64,000 bases of DNA. Origin: Bacillota bacterium (GTDB taxonomy: Bacteria > Bacillota > Sulfobacillia > JAJZYS01 > JAJYTV01). The notes under the pieces are model-generated. The model was given only the letters and a program-made list of their open reading frames with translations, was not told where the DNA came from and searched no databases. A program made the translations under genes and the position numbers. Below, piece after piece: positions 17,016 to 25,866 of this stretch (the stretch's first letter is position 1; every line of letters starts with the position of its first letter). The DNA lies in the NCBI GenBank assembly GCA_021847575.1, contig JAJZQO010000007.1, positions 1 to 64,000 on the forward strand, given 5' to 3'.

Positions 17016-17852
17016 TCAGGTATCGTTCGCGACAGGTGCAACTCTCAAGATCTTCGCCGCGTTGCCGAAAAGGATGCCTTCGATGGCAGCCGGGGGCAGC
17101 GGCAGGCGCCGAACCGCCTCGATGTTCCGCTCGATCGTGCGATCGCCCGGCCAGTCCGAGCCGAAGATCAGCTTATGGCCCAAGCGATCGGCGTTCGGCA
17201 GGTAGGTGAGGAGATTCTTCGGCGGCAGCCCAGCGATGTCGAGATAGACGTTCTCGTGGTAGCGGGCCATGAACTCCGCCTCCGCGTACCAGATCGGCCG
17301 CCCGGCATGCGAGAGCACCAGCGTGAGGCCGGGGAAGTCGACGGCGACGTCGTCGAGGAAGAGCGGGTTCCCGTACTTGATGCGCGAGCCGGGAAAGACC
17401 GAGCTGCCGGTGTGCAGCATCACTGGCACCCCGAGCTCCTGCGCCTTCGCATAGAAAGGGTAGAGCATGGGGTCGTTCGGATAGAAGTACTCGTACGTCG
17501 GGTAGAGCTTGATGCCGCGCACACCGTCGGAGACGAGACCTGCGAGCACGGCGGGCATGTCCATATCGCGCCTGAAGTTGAGGGTGCCGAACGGGATCAG
17601 CATGTCCTGGCCGCGGCAGAGCTCGAGCAGGCTCTGGTTGTCCATCCTGCCGGTGAGCGCGTTGACCTCCGCCAGGACCACCGCGCGGTCGACTCCGCAG
17701 CTGCGCAGGTAGGCGGCGAGGCCAGGCCCCGTGCCGCACTCCGCCTGCACCGCGACGAGCTCGTCCCGGTCCCAGGCCTGTGCGAGAAACCGCTCGAAGT
17801 CCGGCGTGACCTCAGGCCAGCGCACGGGATGCACGTGAAAGTCGATGACCAT
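17016..17852 (-). CDS. Metal-dependent amidohydrolase-2 family enzyme (paralogue of the one at 57.8 kb)
   Basis: A 278 aa TIM-barrel hydrolase or decarboxylase of the amidohydrolase-2 group, which includes ACMS decarboxylase, resorcylate decarboxylases and 4-oxalomesaconate hydratase-like enzymes. Metal or catalytic motifs are DFHVHP (residues 4-9), MLHTGSS, LSHAGRP and FGSDWPG. I chose ATG 17852, behind GAGGGGGAG, because upstream ORF sequence is antisense-like. The protein closely resembles the product of 57813-58646 along its whole length (for example IKLYPTYEYFYPNDPMLYPF against FKLYPTYNLFYTNDRVLYPL). It lies 382 bp downstream of the aromatic CoA-ligase gene, so it may have its own promoter. 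A ring-cleavage or decarboxylation step is inferred, not shown. Confidence 0.82.
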   Translation of the reverse strand: MVIDFHVHPVRWPEVTPDFERFLAQAWDRDELVAVQAECGTGPGLAAYLRSCGVDRAVVLAEVNALTGRMDNQSLLELCRGQDMLIPFGTLNFRRDMDMPAVLAGLVSDGVRGIKLYPTYEYFYPNDPMLYPFYAKAQELGVPVMLHTGSSVFPGSRIKYGNPLFLDDVAVDFPGLTLVLSHAGRPIWYAEAEFMARYHENVYLDIAGLPPKNLLTYLPNADRLGHKLIFGSDWPGDRTIERNIEAVRRLPLPPAAIEGILFGNAAKILRVAPVANDT

Positions 17853-18234
17853 CCCTGTCTCCCCCTCAGTGCCCCCACTCGGAGTCCGCCTCCCGTTGCC
17901 CTCGGCTCCATGCGGCCCAGAGGTGCCGCCCCGGGACAGGCCAGGACCGGTCGTCCCGCGCCGAAGGCTGCCGCCGTGCACCCCCACCTGGCCGCACAGC
18001 CCGCGAGCGACTTCTTGCCGCGGCGCCGGTCTGCCTGCCGTTCCGGGGGTAACGTGATTTGCCCCCAACGGAGGCACTGTGCGGCCGACCCGACCAAAGC
18101 GAGCACGAGGCGGACGCATCGGGCCCGATCTCGACGTCACAGCTCGGCGCGGCCCGCGAGCGGGGGCAGCGCCACATCTCCTGTCATCCTCCGCATCGCC
18201 CACGGGGCCGCTTGGACCCCGCGGGAGCGACCCG
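17853..18234. other. 382 bp gap between CoA ligase and amidohydrolase genes
   Basis: No gene is supported here. The notable element is a bulged hairpin at 18038-18071: CCGTT, a CC bulge, GGGGG, a 12 nt loop, CCCCC and AACGG. It could end the long cluster transcript on the minus strand or act as a leader for the amidohydrolase gene. There is no T tract on either side. The remaining sequence shows nothing I can name. Confidence 0.4.
18038..18071. repeat. Bulged hairpin downstream of the CoA ligase gene
   Basis: CCGTT-CC-GGGGG pairs with CCCCC-AACGG across the loop TAACGTGATTTG, giving a 10 bp stem with a 2 nt bulge. It lies about 165 bp after the ligase stop and 185 bp before the amidohydrolase start on the minus strand. 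A role as terminator or leader structure is a guess. Confidence 0.35.
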
Positions 18235-19833
18235 CTAGCGCTGCGCGGCGAGTCCCGTCCTCAGCTTGTAGCGCTGGATCTTCCCCGTCGCGGTCTTCGG
18301 CAGCTCGTCGACGAAGTAGAAGGCGCGCGGCACCTTGAAGTGCGCCAGCTGGTCCCGCGCGAAGGATCTCAGGGAATCCTCCAGCTCCTTGCTGGGTACG
18401 TGGCCCACGTTGAGGATGACGTGCGCGACCGGCTTGTCGAGTCCCGCCGCGTCCGGCACAGCCACGACCGCCGCCTCCGCCACGGCGTCGTGGCGCAGAA
18501 GCGCGTTCTCGACCTCGCTGGGCGACACCCACATGCCGCCCACCTTCATCATGTCGTCCGAGCGTCCCGCGTAGCAATAGTAGCCATCGGGGTCCATGTA
18601 GTACTTGTCGCCTGTGCGGTACCACTCCCCCACCATCGCGGACTGGGTCTTCGCAGTCTGGTTCCAGTAGAAGGCCGCAACGCTGCCACCCTTCACGTAG
18701 AGGTCGCCAATCTCGCCCTGCGGCACGGGCACGCCGCCCTCATCGACGATCTTCACCTCGTAGCCCGGCACGACGAGCCCGCTCGCGCCTGGCCGACAGG
18801 AGCCCAGCCGGTTGCTGATGTAGATGTGGAGAACCTCTGTGGAGCCGATGCCGTCCACGATCTCGACACCATAGCGCTCCTGCCAGCGCAGGAAGATCTC
18901 CGCCGGCAGGGGTTCGCCCGCCGAGACGCACGCGCGCAGCGACGGGAAGCTGTACTCGCGCGTCTGCACCCGAAGCATCGCATTGTAGAGGGTCGGCACG
19001 CCGAAGAAGAGCGTGGGCGAAGTCCGCTCGATGGTGTCGAGGACGAGGACCGGCTCGACCTTCTCGGGCATGAGGACAACCGACGCGCCGTTCGCGAAGG
19101 CGAAGTACGAGCCGTTGCCCAGCCCGTAGGCAAAGTAGAGCTTGGAGGCGCTGAACAGCACGTCGTCGCGCGCGATGGCGAGCACCTCTCGGCCGTAGGT
19201 GTCGTTGCAGAAGATCATGTCCTTGTGGCAGTGCACCGCCCCTTTGGGCTTGCCGGTGCTGCCGGAGCTGTACAGCCAAAAGGCCGCCTCGTCGGGCGAC
19301 GTCGCAGCCGCCTCGAGCTCGGGCGCCATGCGCGGCACGAAGTCCTCGTAGAACACGAAAGGGCCGGGGTGTCCGGACGGCGCGAGCTGCGCCGTCGAGA
19401 GCCCGGGCAGGATCATCACCAGCGAGACGTCGGGCGCGCGGCCCGCGAGGCGCGGCGCGAGGTCGTGCCAGATCTCCGGTTCCACCGCCAGCAGCTTCGC
19501 GCGGCTGTCCTCGAGGAAGTAGGCGTAGTCGTCGAGCGGCAGGTACGGGTTGACCGGGATCGGCACCGCGCCGATCTTCATCGCCCCGTACATCAGCGCG
19601 ACGAAGTGCGGCGAGTCGTAGGCAATCAGCAGGATGCGCTCCTCGCGTCGCACGCCGAGCGCCTTGAGGGCGTTGCCCGCCCGGTTGATCTCCGATATCA
19701 ACCGGCGGTACGACCAGACCGTGCCCCTATAGTGGATCGCGGGTTGCTGTTCCGCATCCGGGGTATCCCAGGGATCGAAGATGGCGCTCGTCACGTTCAG
19801 CGTCCTCTGCTCGGCGCCGGTTGCCTCTGGCAT
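18235..19833 (-). CDS. Benzoate-CoA ligase family enzyme
   Basis: Activates an aromatic carboxylate with ATP and CoA, giving an aryl-CoA, AMP and PPi. The 532 aa protein belongs to the benzoate/4-hydroxybenzoate-CoA ligase branch of the ANL superfamily. The P-loop YSSGSTGKPKGAVHCHKD sits at about 187-204, then SKLYFAYGLGNG (a hallmark of benzoate ligases), VDGIGSTEVLHIYISN, the hinge region YYCYAGRSDDMMKVGG and the catalytic lysine in LPKTATGKIQRYKLR. ATG 19833 has GGGAGGTGAG just upstream; the ORF-track start is 21 codons too long. It lies 59 bp after the ferredoxin-NADP reductase gene and seems to close the 24 kb minus-strand cluster. Benzoate itself is the likeliest substrate, but hydroxybenzoates are possible. 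Confidence 0.88.
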   Translation of the reverse strand: MPEATGAEQRTLNVTSAIFDPWDTPDAEQQPAIHYRGTVWSYRRLISEINRAGNALKALGVRREERILLIAYDSPHFVALMYGAMKIGAVPIPVNPYLPLDDYAYFLEDSRAKLLAVEPEIWHDLAPRLAGRAPDVSLVMILPGLSTAQLAPSGHPGPFVFYEDFVPRMAPELEAAATSPDEAAFWLYSSGSTGKPKGAVHCHKDMIFCNDTYGREVLAIARDDVLFSASKLYFAYGLGNGSYFAFANGASVVLMPEKVEPVLVLDTIERTSPTLFFGVPTLYNAMLRVQTREYSFPSLRACVSAGEPLPAEIFLRWQERYGVEIVDGIGSTEVLHIYISNRLGSCRPGASGLVVPGYEVKIVDEGGVPVPQGEIGDLYVKGGSVAAFYWNQTAKTQSAMVGEWYRTGDKYYMDPDGYYCYAGRSDDMMKVGGMWVSPSEVENALLRHDAVAEAAVVAVPDAAGLDKPVAHVILNVGHVPSKELEDSLRSFARDQLAHFKVPRAFYFVDELPKTATGKIQRYKLRTGLAAQR

Positions 19834-19892
19834 CGTCTGCTCACCTCCCGGTTCCTTGGCTCCTCCGCCCTGCTTTTCGGGACCGTGCGGCT

Positions 19893-20894
19893 TCACTCAA
19901 CCACCCTTGCGTGCTCGATGTTCGAGCTGTGCGGCAGGTGGGGACTCGCCTCCGGGTGCAGGATGTGGCGCATGCGGGCGACGGCGATGGCGATCTCGCC
20001 GAATCCTGTGGCGATCAGCACGACCTTCCCCGGATAGGTGGCGATGTCGCCCGCCGCGAAGACGTGCCGGCGGCCCGTTTCCATGCTCTCCGGCCGCACC
20101 ACGATGCGCGGTCCCTCCCAACTGAAACCCCAGTCCTTCATCGGCCCCAGATTCGGCACGAAGCCGAGCCCGCTCACGACATCGTCGAGCGCGATCTCCT
20201 CAAGGCGCTTCTCCGCCGTCCATTCGACGCGGATCGCCTCGACCCGCTCCGTCCCCAACACCGCGCGCAGCTCGGCTGGCGCCAGGAGCCGCACGTGCGG
20301 CAGCCCGAGGAGCTGGCGCAGGCTCGCCTCCTGGGCGCGGAAGCCGGTGCGCCGGTGGATCAGGACAACCTTGTCGGCGTAGTCCGAGATGGCGAGCGCC
20401 CAGTCGACCGCGGTGTCGCCCCCGCCGACCACGGCCACCCCCTTGCCCGCGAAGTCGGCGAAGGACGGCACGAAGTAGTGCACGCCTCTGCCCTCGAAGG
20501 CGTCCGCCCCTTCGGCAGGCATCCGTCTGGGCGCGAAGGCGCCGATGCCCGCCGTCACCAGGGCAAGGCGCGTCGGGTGGTCGCCGCCCGCTGTGATGAC
20601 ATGCAGCAGCCCATCCAGGTCCTCCTCGATCCTTTCGACCCGCTCGCCCAGGCACACGTCGGGCTCCTGCGCCATCGCCTGCTCGACGAGCGCCGCGGCG
20701 AGGTCCCTCGCCCGCACGGCCTTGAATCCGCCGACGTCGTACACCAGCTTTTCGGGATAGACCGCGGCGAGCTGCCCACCGAGCTCAGGCAAGCTCTCGA
20801 GGATCTTCACGCGCATCCCGTGCAGACCCGCGAGCGCCGCTCCGAACAGTCCGACCGGTCCGCCTCCGATGATCACCAGATCTACCGGTTCCAC
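19893..20894 (-). CDS. Ferredoxin-NADP reductase, thioredoxin-reductase-like (YumC type)
   Basis: A 333 aa flavoprotein of the Bacillus YumC type that moves electrons between ferredoxin and NADP(H). FAD-binding GGGPVG is at residues 10-15, NADP-binding VVGGGDTAVD at about 165-174, and the C-terminal FAD segment is FAAGDIATYPGKVVLIATGF. The CxxC of true thioredoxin reductases is absent, as expected. GTG 20894 follows GGTGGGGGGC; the upstream ORF extension is antisense. In this cluster it could regenerate reduced ferredoxin from NADPH for benzoyl-CoA reductase, or drain ferredoxin reduced by the two 2-oxoacid oxidoreductases. The direction is not knowable from sequence. Confidence 0.88.
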   Translation of the reverse strand: MEPVDLVIIGGGPVGLFGAALAGLHGMRVKILESLPELGGQLAAVYPEKLVYDVGGFKAVRARDLAAALVEQAMAQEPDVCLGERVERIEEDLDGLLHVITAGGDHPTRLALVTAGIGAFAPRRMPAEGADAFEGRGVHYFVPSFADFAGKGVAVVGGGDTAVDWALAISDYADKVVLIHRRTGFRAQEASLRQLLGLPHVRLLAPAELRAVLGTERVEAIRVEWTAEKRLEEIALDDVVSGLGFVPNLGPMKDWGFSWEGPRIVVRPESMETGRRHVFAAGDIATYPGKVVLIATGFGEIAIAVARMRHILHPEASPHLPHSSNIEHARVVE

Positions 20895-20980
20895 GTTGTG
20901 CCCCCCACCTTCACCGTTCCTTAGCCCCGGATGCCCCCGGCTTTGGCCGTGGGGTGGTTGACGCACCTTCCGGTTGGCTC

Positions 20981-22297
20981 TCAGGCGGAGGACGCCGGCG
21001 TGTCGACCGCCTGCGCTGTCGGCCTTTGCATGTGTCCCGGGTATACGGCGGTCAGCAGCACGATGCCGCCGATCAGCGGCAGGATGCCCGCGACCAGGAA
21101 GGCCGGCAGGAAGTCCGCGCCGTGGATCAGGAAGGCGCCCGTGATCACAGGCGATAGCGTGACGAAGAGGTTGGCGATCAGGAAGATCCAGCCGGTCGCG
21201 GAGCCCGCCCGGTCGGCGAGCGTGTCGACGGGGATCACCTGGAATATCGAGGCGGAGAGCTCGTTGCAGCCTTCGGCGATGAAGAGCAGCACAGCGACCG
21301 CCGCGATGCTCTGCGCGAAGAGGGTTGCCAGGATGGCGAGACCGAAGATGAACTGGCCCGCCGCCGCAAGGTAGCTGCGCGCCTTGCGCAGGTCCCGGGT
21401 ACGGTGGTAGACCGCGTCGGTGATGAAGCCGGCCAGGAGGCCCATCAGCGCGCCGCCGATCCACGGTCCGACCGTCGCGGCGGCGGCCTGCTCCAGGTTC
21501 AGGTGCTTGGCCACGACGAAATACGCCGGCAGCCAGGCCACGAGAAAGATGAACGACCAGCCCGAGAGACCCCAGGCGAGGCCTGTGCCGGTGATGGTCG
21601 ACGACCGGATGATCGTGCGCAGCGGGATGCGCTCGGCCTGCGTCGGCTTCGGCATGTAGGAAGCCTGCTGCGCGGGGACGAAGCGGCTCTCCTGGGGTCG
21701 GTTGTGCACGAAGGCGAGCCAGAGGACCAGCACCACGACGCCCAGGCCGCCCAGCAGGTAGAGCGGCGTCTGCCAGCCATGGGCGAACTCGAGCGGCAGG
21801 CCAATGCCAATCAGCACGAGCGTGCCCAACGGGAAGGTGAAGTTGAAGATCGCCGCCGCCCGGCCACGCTCAGGTGGAGGGGTCCACAGGCCAATCACCC
21901 GGTTGCCTACGGGTGTCGCCCCTCCGTTGCCCCCGATCCCGTAGATGACGCGGGCCAGGATCATCGAGCCCATCGAACCGGAGGCGCCCCAGAGGAAGTC
22001 GCCGACCGTCGCGAGAGCCAGCAGAACGCCGCCGACCAGCTTGGGGCCGTAGCGGTCCGCGAGATAGCCGCCGACCATCGCCATCGCGATCGCGATCCAG
22101 CTGCTCACCGAGGAAAGCGCCCCGACCTGGGCCGAGCTGAAGTGGAAGACCTTGAGGAGCACGGGGTTTACGATGCTTGTCGCGAGCAGGGACATGTTCT
22201 CGAAGAGGCCGAACAGGAAGATGATGGCGATGATGGCCCAGCGGTACCCCGGGTAGCTGGCGGTCGCCGGACCGCCCCTTGGCAGTCTCTCGTCCAT
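20981..22297 (-). CDS. MFS transporter, probable organic acid uptake
   Basis: A 438 aa major facilitator protein with twelve predicted helices. The first two helices and the loop between 2 and 3 show the family pattern (GGYLADRYGPKLVGG, about residues 77-91). Helices 4-5 carry RVIYGIGGNGGATPVGN, which resembles the anion:cation symporter branch. ATG 22297 has AAAAGGAG 8 nt upstream; the longer ORF start is not supported. It lies 16 bp downstream of the prpF-type gene, so it is in the operon and probably imports the substrate of the cluster, a carboxylate. Whether that is aromatic or a di- or tricarboxylate is not readable. Confidence 0.85.
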   Translation of the reverse strand: MDERLPRGGPATASYPGYRWAIIAIIFLFGLFENMSLLATSIVNPVLLKVFHFSSAQVGALSSVSSWIAIAMAMVGGYLADRYGPKLVGGVLLALATVGDFLWGASGSMGSMILARVIYGIGGNGGATPVGNRVIGLWTPPPERGRAAAIFNFTFPLGTLVLIGIGLPLEFAHGWQTPLYLLGGLGVVVLVLWLAFVHNRPQESRFVPAQQASYMPKPTQAERIPLRTIIRSSTITGTGLAWGLSGWSFIFLVAWLPAYFVVAKHLNLEQAAAATVGPWIGGALMGLLAGFITDAVYHRTRDLRKARSYLAAAGQFIFGLAILATLFAQSIAAVAVLLFIAEGCNELSASIFQVIPVDTLADRAGSATGWIFLIANLFVTLSPVITGAFLIHGADFLPAFLVAGILPLIGGIVLLTAVYPGHMQRPTAQAVDTPASSA

Positions 22298-22313
22298 CTC
22301 GTCCGCTCCTTTT

Positions 22314-23483
22314 CTAGGACACCCTCGCGCCCACCCCGGGCGTGAGCCGCGCCGCCCGCAGGTAGGTCGTACCGTCGAGCAGCAGGCGGGCGGTGCGCAG
22401 ATAGCCGGCCCGCACGATCTCGATCTCCCGGCCCGCGACCCTGACCTCCACCTCCACCTCCATTCGCCCGCTGGGATGGCCGATGCGCAGGAGGGCGTCC
22501 TGCGCGGGGCGCGCCACCTCGTAGGCCACCGTACCCGGGATGCGGGCACCCACGGCGAGCGTGACGCTCGCCGCGCCGGGGAAGGCCTTGTGCAGCGTCA
22601 GCGGCTGACCGCCGTTGACCTGCGCCGCGATGTCCATCGCGTCCGCCGACACCTCGCCCGTGCCGACCACGAGCGGGTACTGGTGCGGCGCGGCCACCAG
22701 GATCGGGATCGGCGTGAGCCGGCCCTCGGGCACGCCGACGTGCCGCGCGACCGCGCGCTGCAGGAGATCCGTGCGCCGCAGGGCCTCCTCGTCCGGTGCC
22801 GAAGGCAGGCGCGCCGGGTCCAGGCCGAGTTCTTCGGCCCGCACCATGAAGCAGAGGTTCGCGATGTCGACGATCGACACCGTGACGGTGCCGAGCCCAT
22901 CCACCTGCAGGCGGTCCTGCACGTTGCCGGTGGGCAGGAGGCGACCGGTGGTGCTGCCCGCCGTCAGGCGGTAGTCCATGCGGACCCTGGCGCCTGTGCC
23001 GGGCACGCCGTCGATCGCGAGGTCTCCCTCGACGGCCGCGTGCCCGGCCACGACCGGCACATCCGAGAGCAGGACGGTCCTTGTGTTGTGGTTGTAGATG
23101 CGCACCTGCGTCCAAGGTTCGACCGCTGCCACGAGCCCCTTCTCGATCGCGTACACGCCCACGGCCGCCGAGATGTTGCCGCACAGCATGTCGAAGTGCA
23201 CCTGCGCGGTATGGGTCCCGACCTGCGCGAAGGTGTAGTCGATGTCGGCTCCAGGCACGGAAGGGGCGCCGACGATCGCCACCTTGCTCGTCAGAAGGTC
23301 TGCGCCGCCGAGACCGTCGATCTGCCTGGGATCGGGGCTGCCCATCAGCGCCAGGAGGAACTGTGCGCGCTCCGCCTCCCCGGCCGGCACCGCGGACTCC
23401 GGCAGGAACACGGCCTTGCTCGTACCGCCGCGCATGATGGTGCAGGGCACCGCGGTCATCTCCGTACCGTACGCGCTGCTCAT
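22314..23483 (-). CDS. PrpF/GalD-family isomerase (aconitate, methylitaconate or oxalomesaconate type)
   Basis: A 389 aa member of the PrpF fold (a diaminopimelate-epimerase relative). Family enzymes shift a C=C bond in unsaturated di- or tricarboxylates: PrpF on 2-methylaconitate, GalD on 4-oxalomesaconate, Mii on 3-methylitaconate. The hallmark MRGGTSKAVFL is at residues 17-27, with DMLCGNISAAVGVYAI in the active-site region and TLHKAFPGA later. AGGGAGGGG lies before ATG 23483. In this cluster it keeps company with an aconitase-like pair and a LeuA-like enzyme, suggesting that all three act on one branched polycarboxylate. The substrate is unknown. Confidence 0.87.
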   Translation of the reverse strand: MSSAYGTEMTAVPCTIMRGGTSKAVFLPESAVPAGEAERAQFLLALMGSPDPRQIDGLGGADLLTSKVAIVGAPSVPGADIDYTFAQVGTHTAQVHFDMLCGNISAAVGVYAIEKGLVAAVEPWTQVRIYNHNTRTVLLSDVPVVAGHAAVEGDLAIDGVPGTGARVRMDYRLTAGSTTGRLLPTGNVQDRLQVDGLGTVTVSIVDIANLCFMVRAEELGLDPARLPSAPDEEALRRTDLLQRAVARHVGVPEGRLTPIPILVAAPHQYPLVVGTGEVSADAMDIAAQVNGGQPLTLHKAFPGAASVTLAVGARIPGTVAYEVARPAQDALLRIGHPSGRMEVEVEVRVAGREIEIVRAGYLRTARLLLDGTTYLRAARLTPGVGARVS

Positions 23484-23502
23484 GACAGCCCCTCCCTATC
23501 GC

Positions 23503-24645
23503 CTACAGCGTCAGGATGTTGACGGTGCAGGCCGTGCCCTCGACACCGCGCGCCTTGCCGCCGCGGCAGTGCGCCAGCCCGACCTTCAGCCCCTGCACCT
23601 GGCGGTCGCCCGCCTCGCCGCGCAGCTGCTTGACGATCTCGATGACCTGCGCGACGCCTGTGGCGCCCAAGGGGTGCCCCTTGCCGAGCAGGCCGCCGCT
23701 CGTGTTCACCGGCAAACGGCCGCCGAGACTGGCCTCGCCGCGCTCCACGGCCTTCGGGTACTCGCCGAACGGGAAGAGGTGCAGCCCTTCGATGCGCGTC
23801 GTCTCCGCGATCGAGAAGCAGTCGTGCACCTCGGCCATCTGGATGTCCTCGGGCCCCAGCCCCGCCTGCTCGTACGCCGCGAGCGCCGTCCGCCAGGTCA
23901 GGTCCTCCCTGGTCATGTCGACGAGCCCAACCTCCATCCGCCCGCTGCGCAAGGCGGACGCCACAAGCCGCACGGTCCGCGCCTGGCCGAGCTGCCGGCG
24001 CTTCTTCTCGCTCACGAGCACGACGGCGGCCGCCCCGTCGGAGACGGGCGCGCACTCGTCGCGGTGCAGGGGTTCGGCGATCAACGGGCCCGCAAGGACC
24101 TCGTCCACGCTGATCGGCTTCTTGAACTGGGCGAGCGGGTTGAGCGAGGCGTTGAACTTGTTCTTGGCGGCGATCGCGGCGAGCTGGCGCGGCGTCGTGC
24201 CGTACTGCTCGAAGTGCCTGCGGGCCCGCATCGCGTAGACCGACGGCATGGTCAGCCCGATCTGCGCCTCGATATCGCTCTCGTCGGGCTGCAGCGCACC
24301 GCGGAACTTGGTCGAGAGGTGCTCGACGCCAACCGCCAGCACCATGTCGTAGGCGCCCGCCCGCAGCGCGGTCGCGGCCTCGAAGATCGCGGTCGAGCCG
24401 CTCGAGCAGGCGTTCTCCACGTTGGTGATCGGCAGGCCCGAGAGACCGGCCGCGCCGAGTGCGCGCTGGCCCATCGCCATGCCCTGGTAGACGTGTCCGA
24501 CCCATGCCGCCTCGATATCCATCGTGCCGACCCCGGCATCGTCCAGCGCGCCCAGGATCGCCTCCGCGGCGAGATCCGCCGCGGAGCGGTCCGGGTGCTT
24601 GCCGAACGCGGTCATGCCGACGCCGGCGATGTAGACGCCTTCCAT
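23503..24645 (-). CDS. Thiolase / acetyl-CoA acetyltransferase-like protein (SCP-x group)
   Basis: A 380 aa thiolase-fold enzyme of the lipid-transfer/SCP-x group. The nucleophile is Cys80 in VENACSSGST. Later, DCFSIAETTRIEGL and NTSGGLLGKGHPLGATGVAQ carry the His-containing motifs. The terminal CxG motif of classic thiolases is altered (GTACTVNIL). ATG 24645 follows AAGGAGG. Proteins of this group usually work with a small DUF35 zinc-ribbon/OB-fold partner, and exactly that gene lies 12 bp upstream. It should cleave or form a 3-oxoacyl-CoA bond; the chain is unknown. Confidence 0.87.
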   Translation of the reverse strand: MEGVYIAGVGMTAFGKHPDRSAADLAAEAILGALDDAGVGTMDIEAAWVGHVYQGMAMGQRALGAAGLSGLPITNVENACSSGSTAIFEAATALRAGAYDMVLAVGVEHLSTKFRGALQPDESDIEAQIGLTMPSVYAMRARRHFEQYGTTPRQLAAIAAKNKFNASLNPLAQFKKPISVDEVLAGPLIAEPLHRDECAPVSDGAAAVVLVSEKKRRQLGQARTVRLVASALRSGRMEVGLVDMTREDLTWRTALAAYEQAGLGPEDIQMAEVHDCFSIAETTRIEGLHLFPFGEYPKAVERGEASLGGRLPVNTSGGLLGKGHPLGATGVAQVIEIVKQLRGEAGDRQVQGLKVGLAHCRGGKARGVEGTACTVNILTL

Positions 24646-24657
24646 CGCGCCGCCTCC

Positions 24658-25065
24658 TTACTTCTGGACGGGCCTGGCGTGGACGAGCGGCACGAGATTG
24701 CCTGCCTCGACGCGCGGGCCGTCTTCCATCGCGAGTTCGACCTTGTCCCCGATCTGCGGCTCCGCCGTGTCGGACAAGGGCATCAGTACCCGCACGTCCT
24801 GCGGGAAGTCGACATAGACGAGCACGTACGGCGGCTTGAACTCCGGCGTCGAGCGGTGCACGCGGCTCCAGGTGTAGACGGTGCCCTCGGGCCCGAGCAG
24901 GAGCTTATCCCCGCCCCGGTGGCCACAGCGCGCGCAGACGGCCTGCGGCGGGTAGAACGCGGCACCGCACTGCGGGCAGCTGCTGCCGACGAGGCACAGC
25001 CGCCCTCCCTCGTACTCGAAGACATCCGGGCCGTGGACCTCGGGTGCGCTCTTCATCTCCGACAC
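24658..25065 (-). CDS. DUF35 OB-fold protein with zinc ribbon, thiolase partner
   Basis: A 135 aa protein with an N-terminal rubredoxin-like zinc ribbon (C30, C33, C44 and C47 in CPQCG and CARCG) and a C-terminal OB fold (TVYTWSRVHRSTPEFKPPYVL). Such proteins form complexes with SCP-x-type thiolases or hydroxymethylglutaryl-CoA-synthase-like enzymes and may channel acyl-CoA substrates. It lies directly before the thiolase gene, 12 bp apart and in the same direction, which is the usual pairing. It probably has no catalytic activity alone. Confidence 0.88.
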   Translation of the reverse strand: MSEMKSAPEVHGPDVFEYEGGRLCLVGSSCPQCGAAFYPPQAVCARCGHRGGDKLLLGPEGTVYTWSRVHRSTPEFKPPYVLVYVDFPQDVRVLMPLSDTAEPQIGDKVELAMEDGPRVEAGNLVPLVHARPVQK

Positions 25066-25097
25066 TCTGTCCCCTTCCTTCTCTGTGGCTGCAGCCG

Positions 25098-25847
25098 CTA
25101 GTAGGCTCCTACGCTGCGACCGCCGCAGACGTAGATGACCTGCCCGTTGATGTAGCCGGAGTCGTCGTCGGCGAAGAAGGCGACGGCATCGGCCACCTCC
25201 TCCGGTCTGCCGACGCGCTGCACCGGTACGGTCTTCGCCATGCGCTCCTGGTGTTCGGGCTTTAGGGCCCTGTAGAGCGGCGTGTCGATGAGGCCCGGCG
25301 CGACTGCGTTCGTCGTGATCTGGTAGCGCCCGCTCTCCAGCGCGAGCGTGCGCGTCAGGCTGACGATGCCGCCCTTCGACGCGCTGTAGTTGACCTGGCC
25401 GGCGCCGCCGAGCCAGGCGCGCGACGCGATGTTGACGATGCGGCCGTACTGCTTCTCGATCATCACGCGCGTCGCGGCACGCGCGAGCAGGAAGGCGGAC
25501 TTGAGGTTGACGCGGATGACGTCGTCGAACATCTCGTCGGTCATCTTCGTGAGATAGGCGTCCCTGGCGATGCCGGCGTTGTTCACGAGGATGTCGAGCG
25601 TGCCGAACGTCTTGACCGCGTGCTCGACCGCCGCGTCGGCCACCTCCGCCTGGGAGATGTCGCCGACGAACGCGGAAACCGTGAAGCCCTCCTGGCGCAG
25701 GGTCTGCTCGATCTCCTGCGCCCGCTCCGCGGCGACGTCGTTCAGCACGACCTTGGCCCCCGCCTGGCAGAGGCGCCTCGCGATCGCCGCCCCGATGCCC
25801 TGGCCGCTGCCGGTGACCAGTGCGACCCTCTGCTGCATGCCCTTCAT
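25098..25847 (-). CDS. Short-chain dehydrogenase/reductase (FabG-like, 3-hydroxyacyl-CoA type)
   Basis: A 249 aa classical SDR. The dinucleotide-binding motif is TGSGQGIG (about 12-19), then NNAGIARDAYLTKM, the catalytic Ser near VNIASRAWLGG and the YSASKGG Tyr-Lys pair (about 155-161). The NADP/NAD preference is not evident. In this catabolic operon it most likely oxidises a 3-hydroxyacyl-CoA or an alicyclic hydroxyacyl-CoA, rather than making fatty acids. AAAGGGG lies 8 nt before ATG 25847. Spacing to the enoyl-CoA hydratase gene is 19 bp, consistent with sequential steps. Confidence 0.87.
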   Translation of the reverse strand: MKGMQQRVALVTGSGQGIGAAIARRLCQAGAKVVLNDVAAERAQEIEQTLRQEGFTVSAFVGDISQAEVADAAVEHAVKTFGTLDILVNNAGIARDAYLTKMTDEMFDDVIRVNLKSAFLLARAATRVMIEKQYGRIVNIASRAWLGGAGQVNYSASKGGIVSLTRTLALESGRYQITTNAVAPGLIDTPLYRALKPEHQERMAKTVPVQRVGRPEEVADAVAFFADDDSGYINGQVIYVCGGRSVGAY

Positions 25848-25866
25848 GCCGACCGCCCCTTTCCTG

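Noticed and set aside
16837-17205. 122 aa ORF after the germination operon, considered as a transposase remnant
   Set aside because: No DDE or other transposase motif; the second half is antisense to the amidohydrolase gene.
18079-20037. 652 aa plus-strand ORF
   Set aside because: Antisense to the benzoate-CoA-ligase-like gene; composition is shadow-like.
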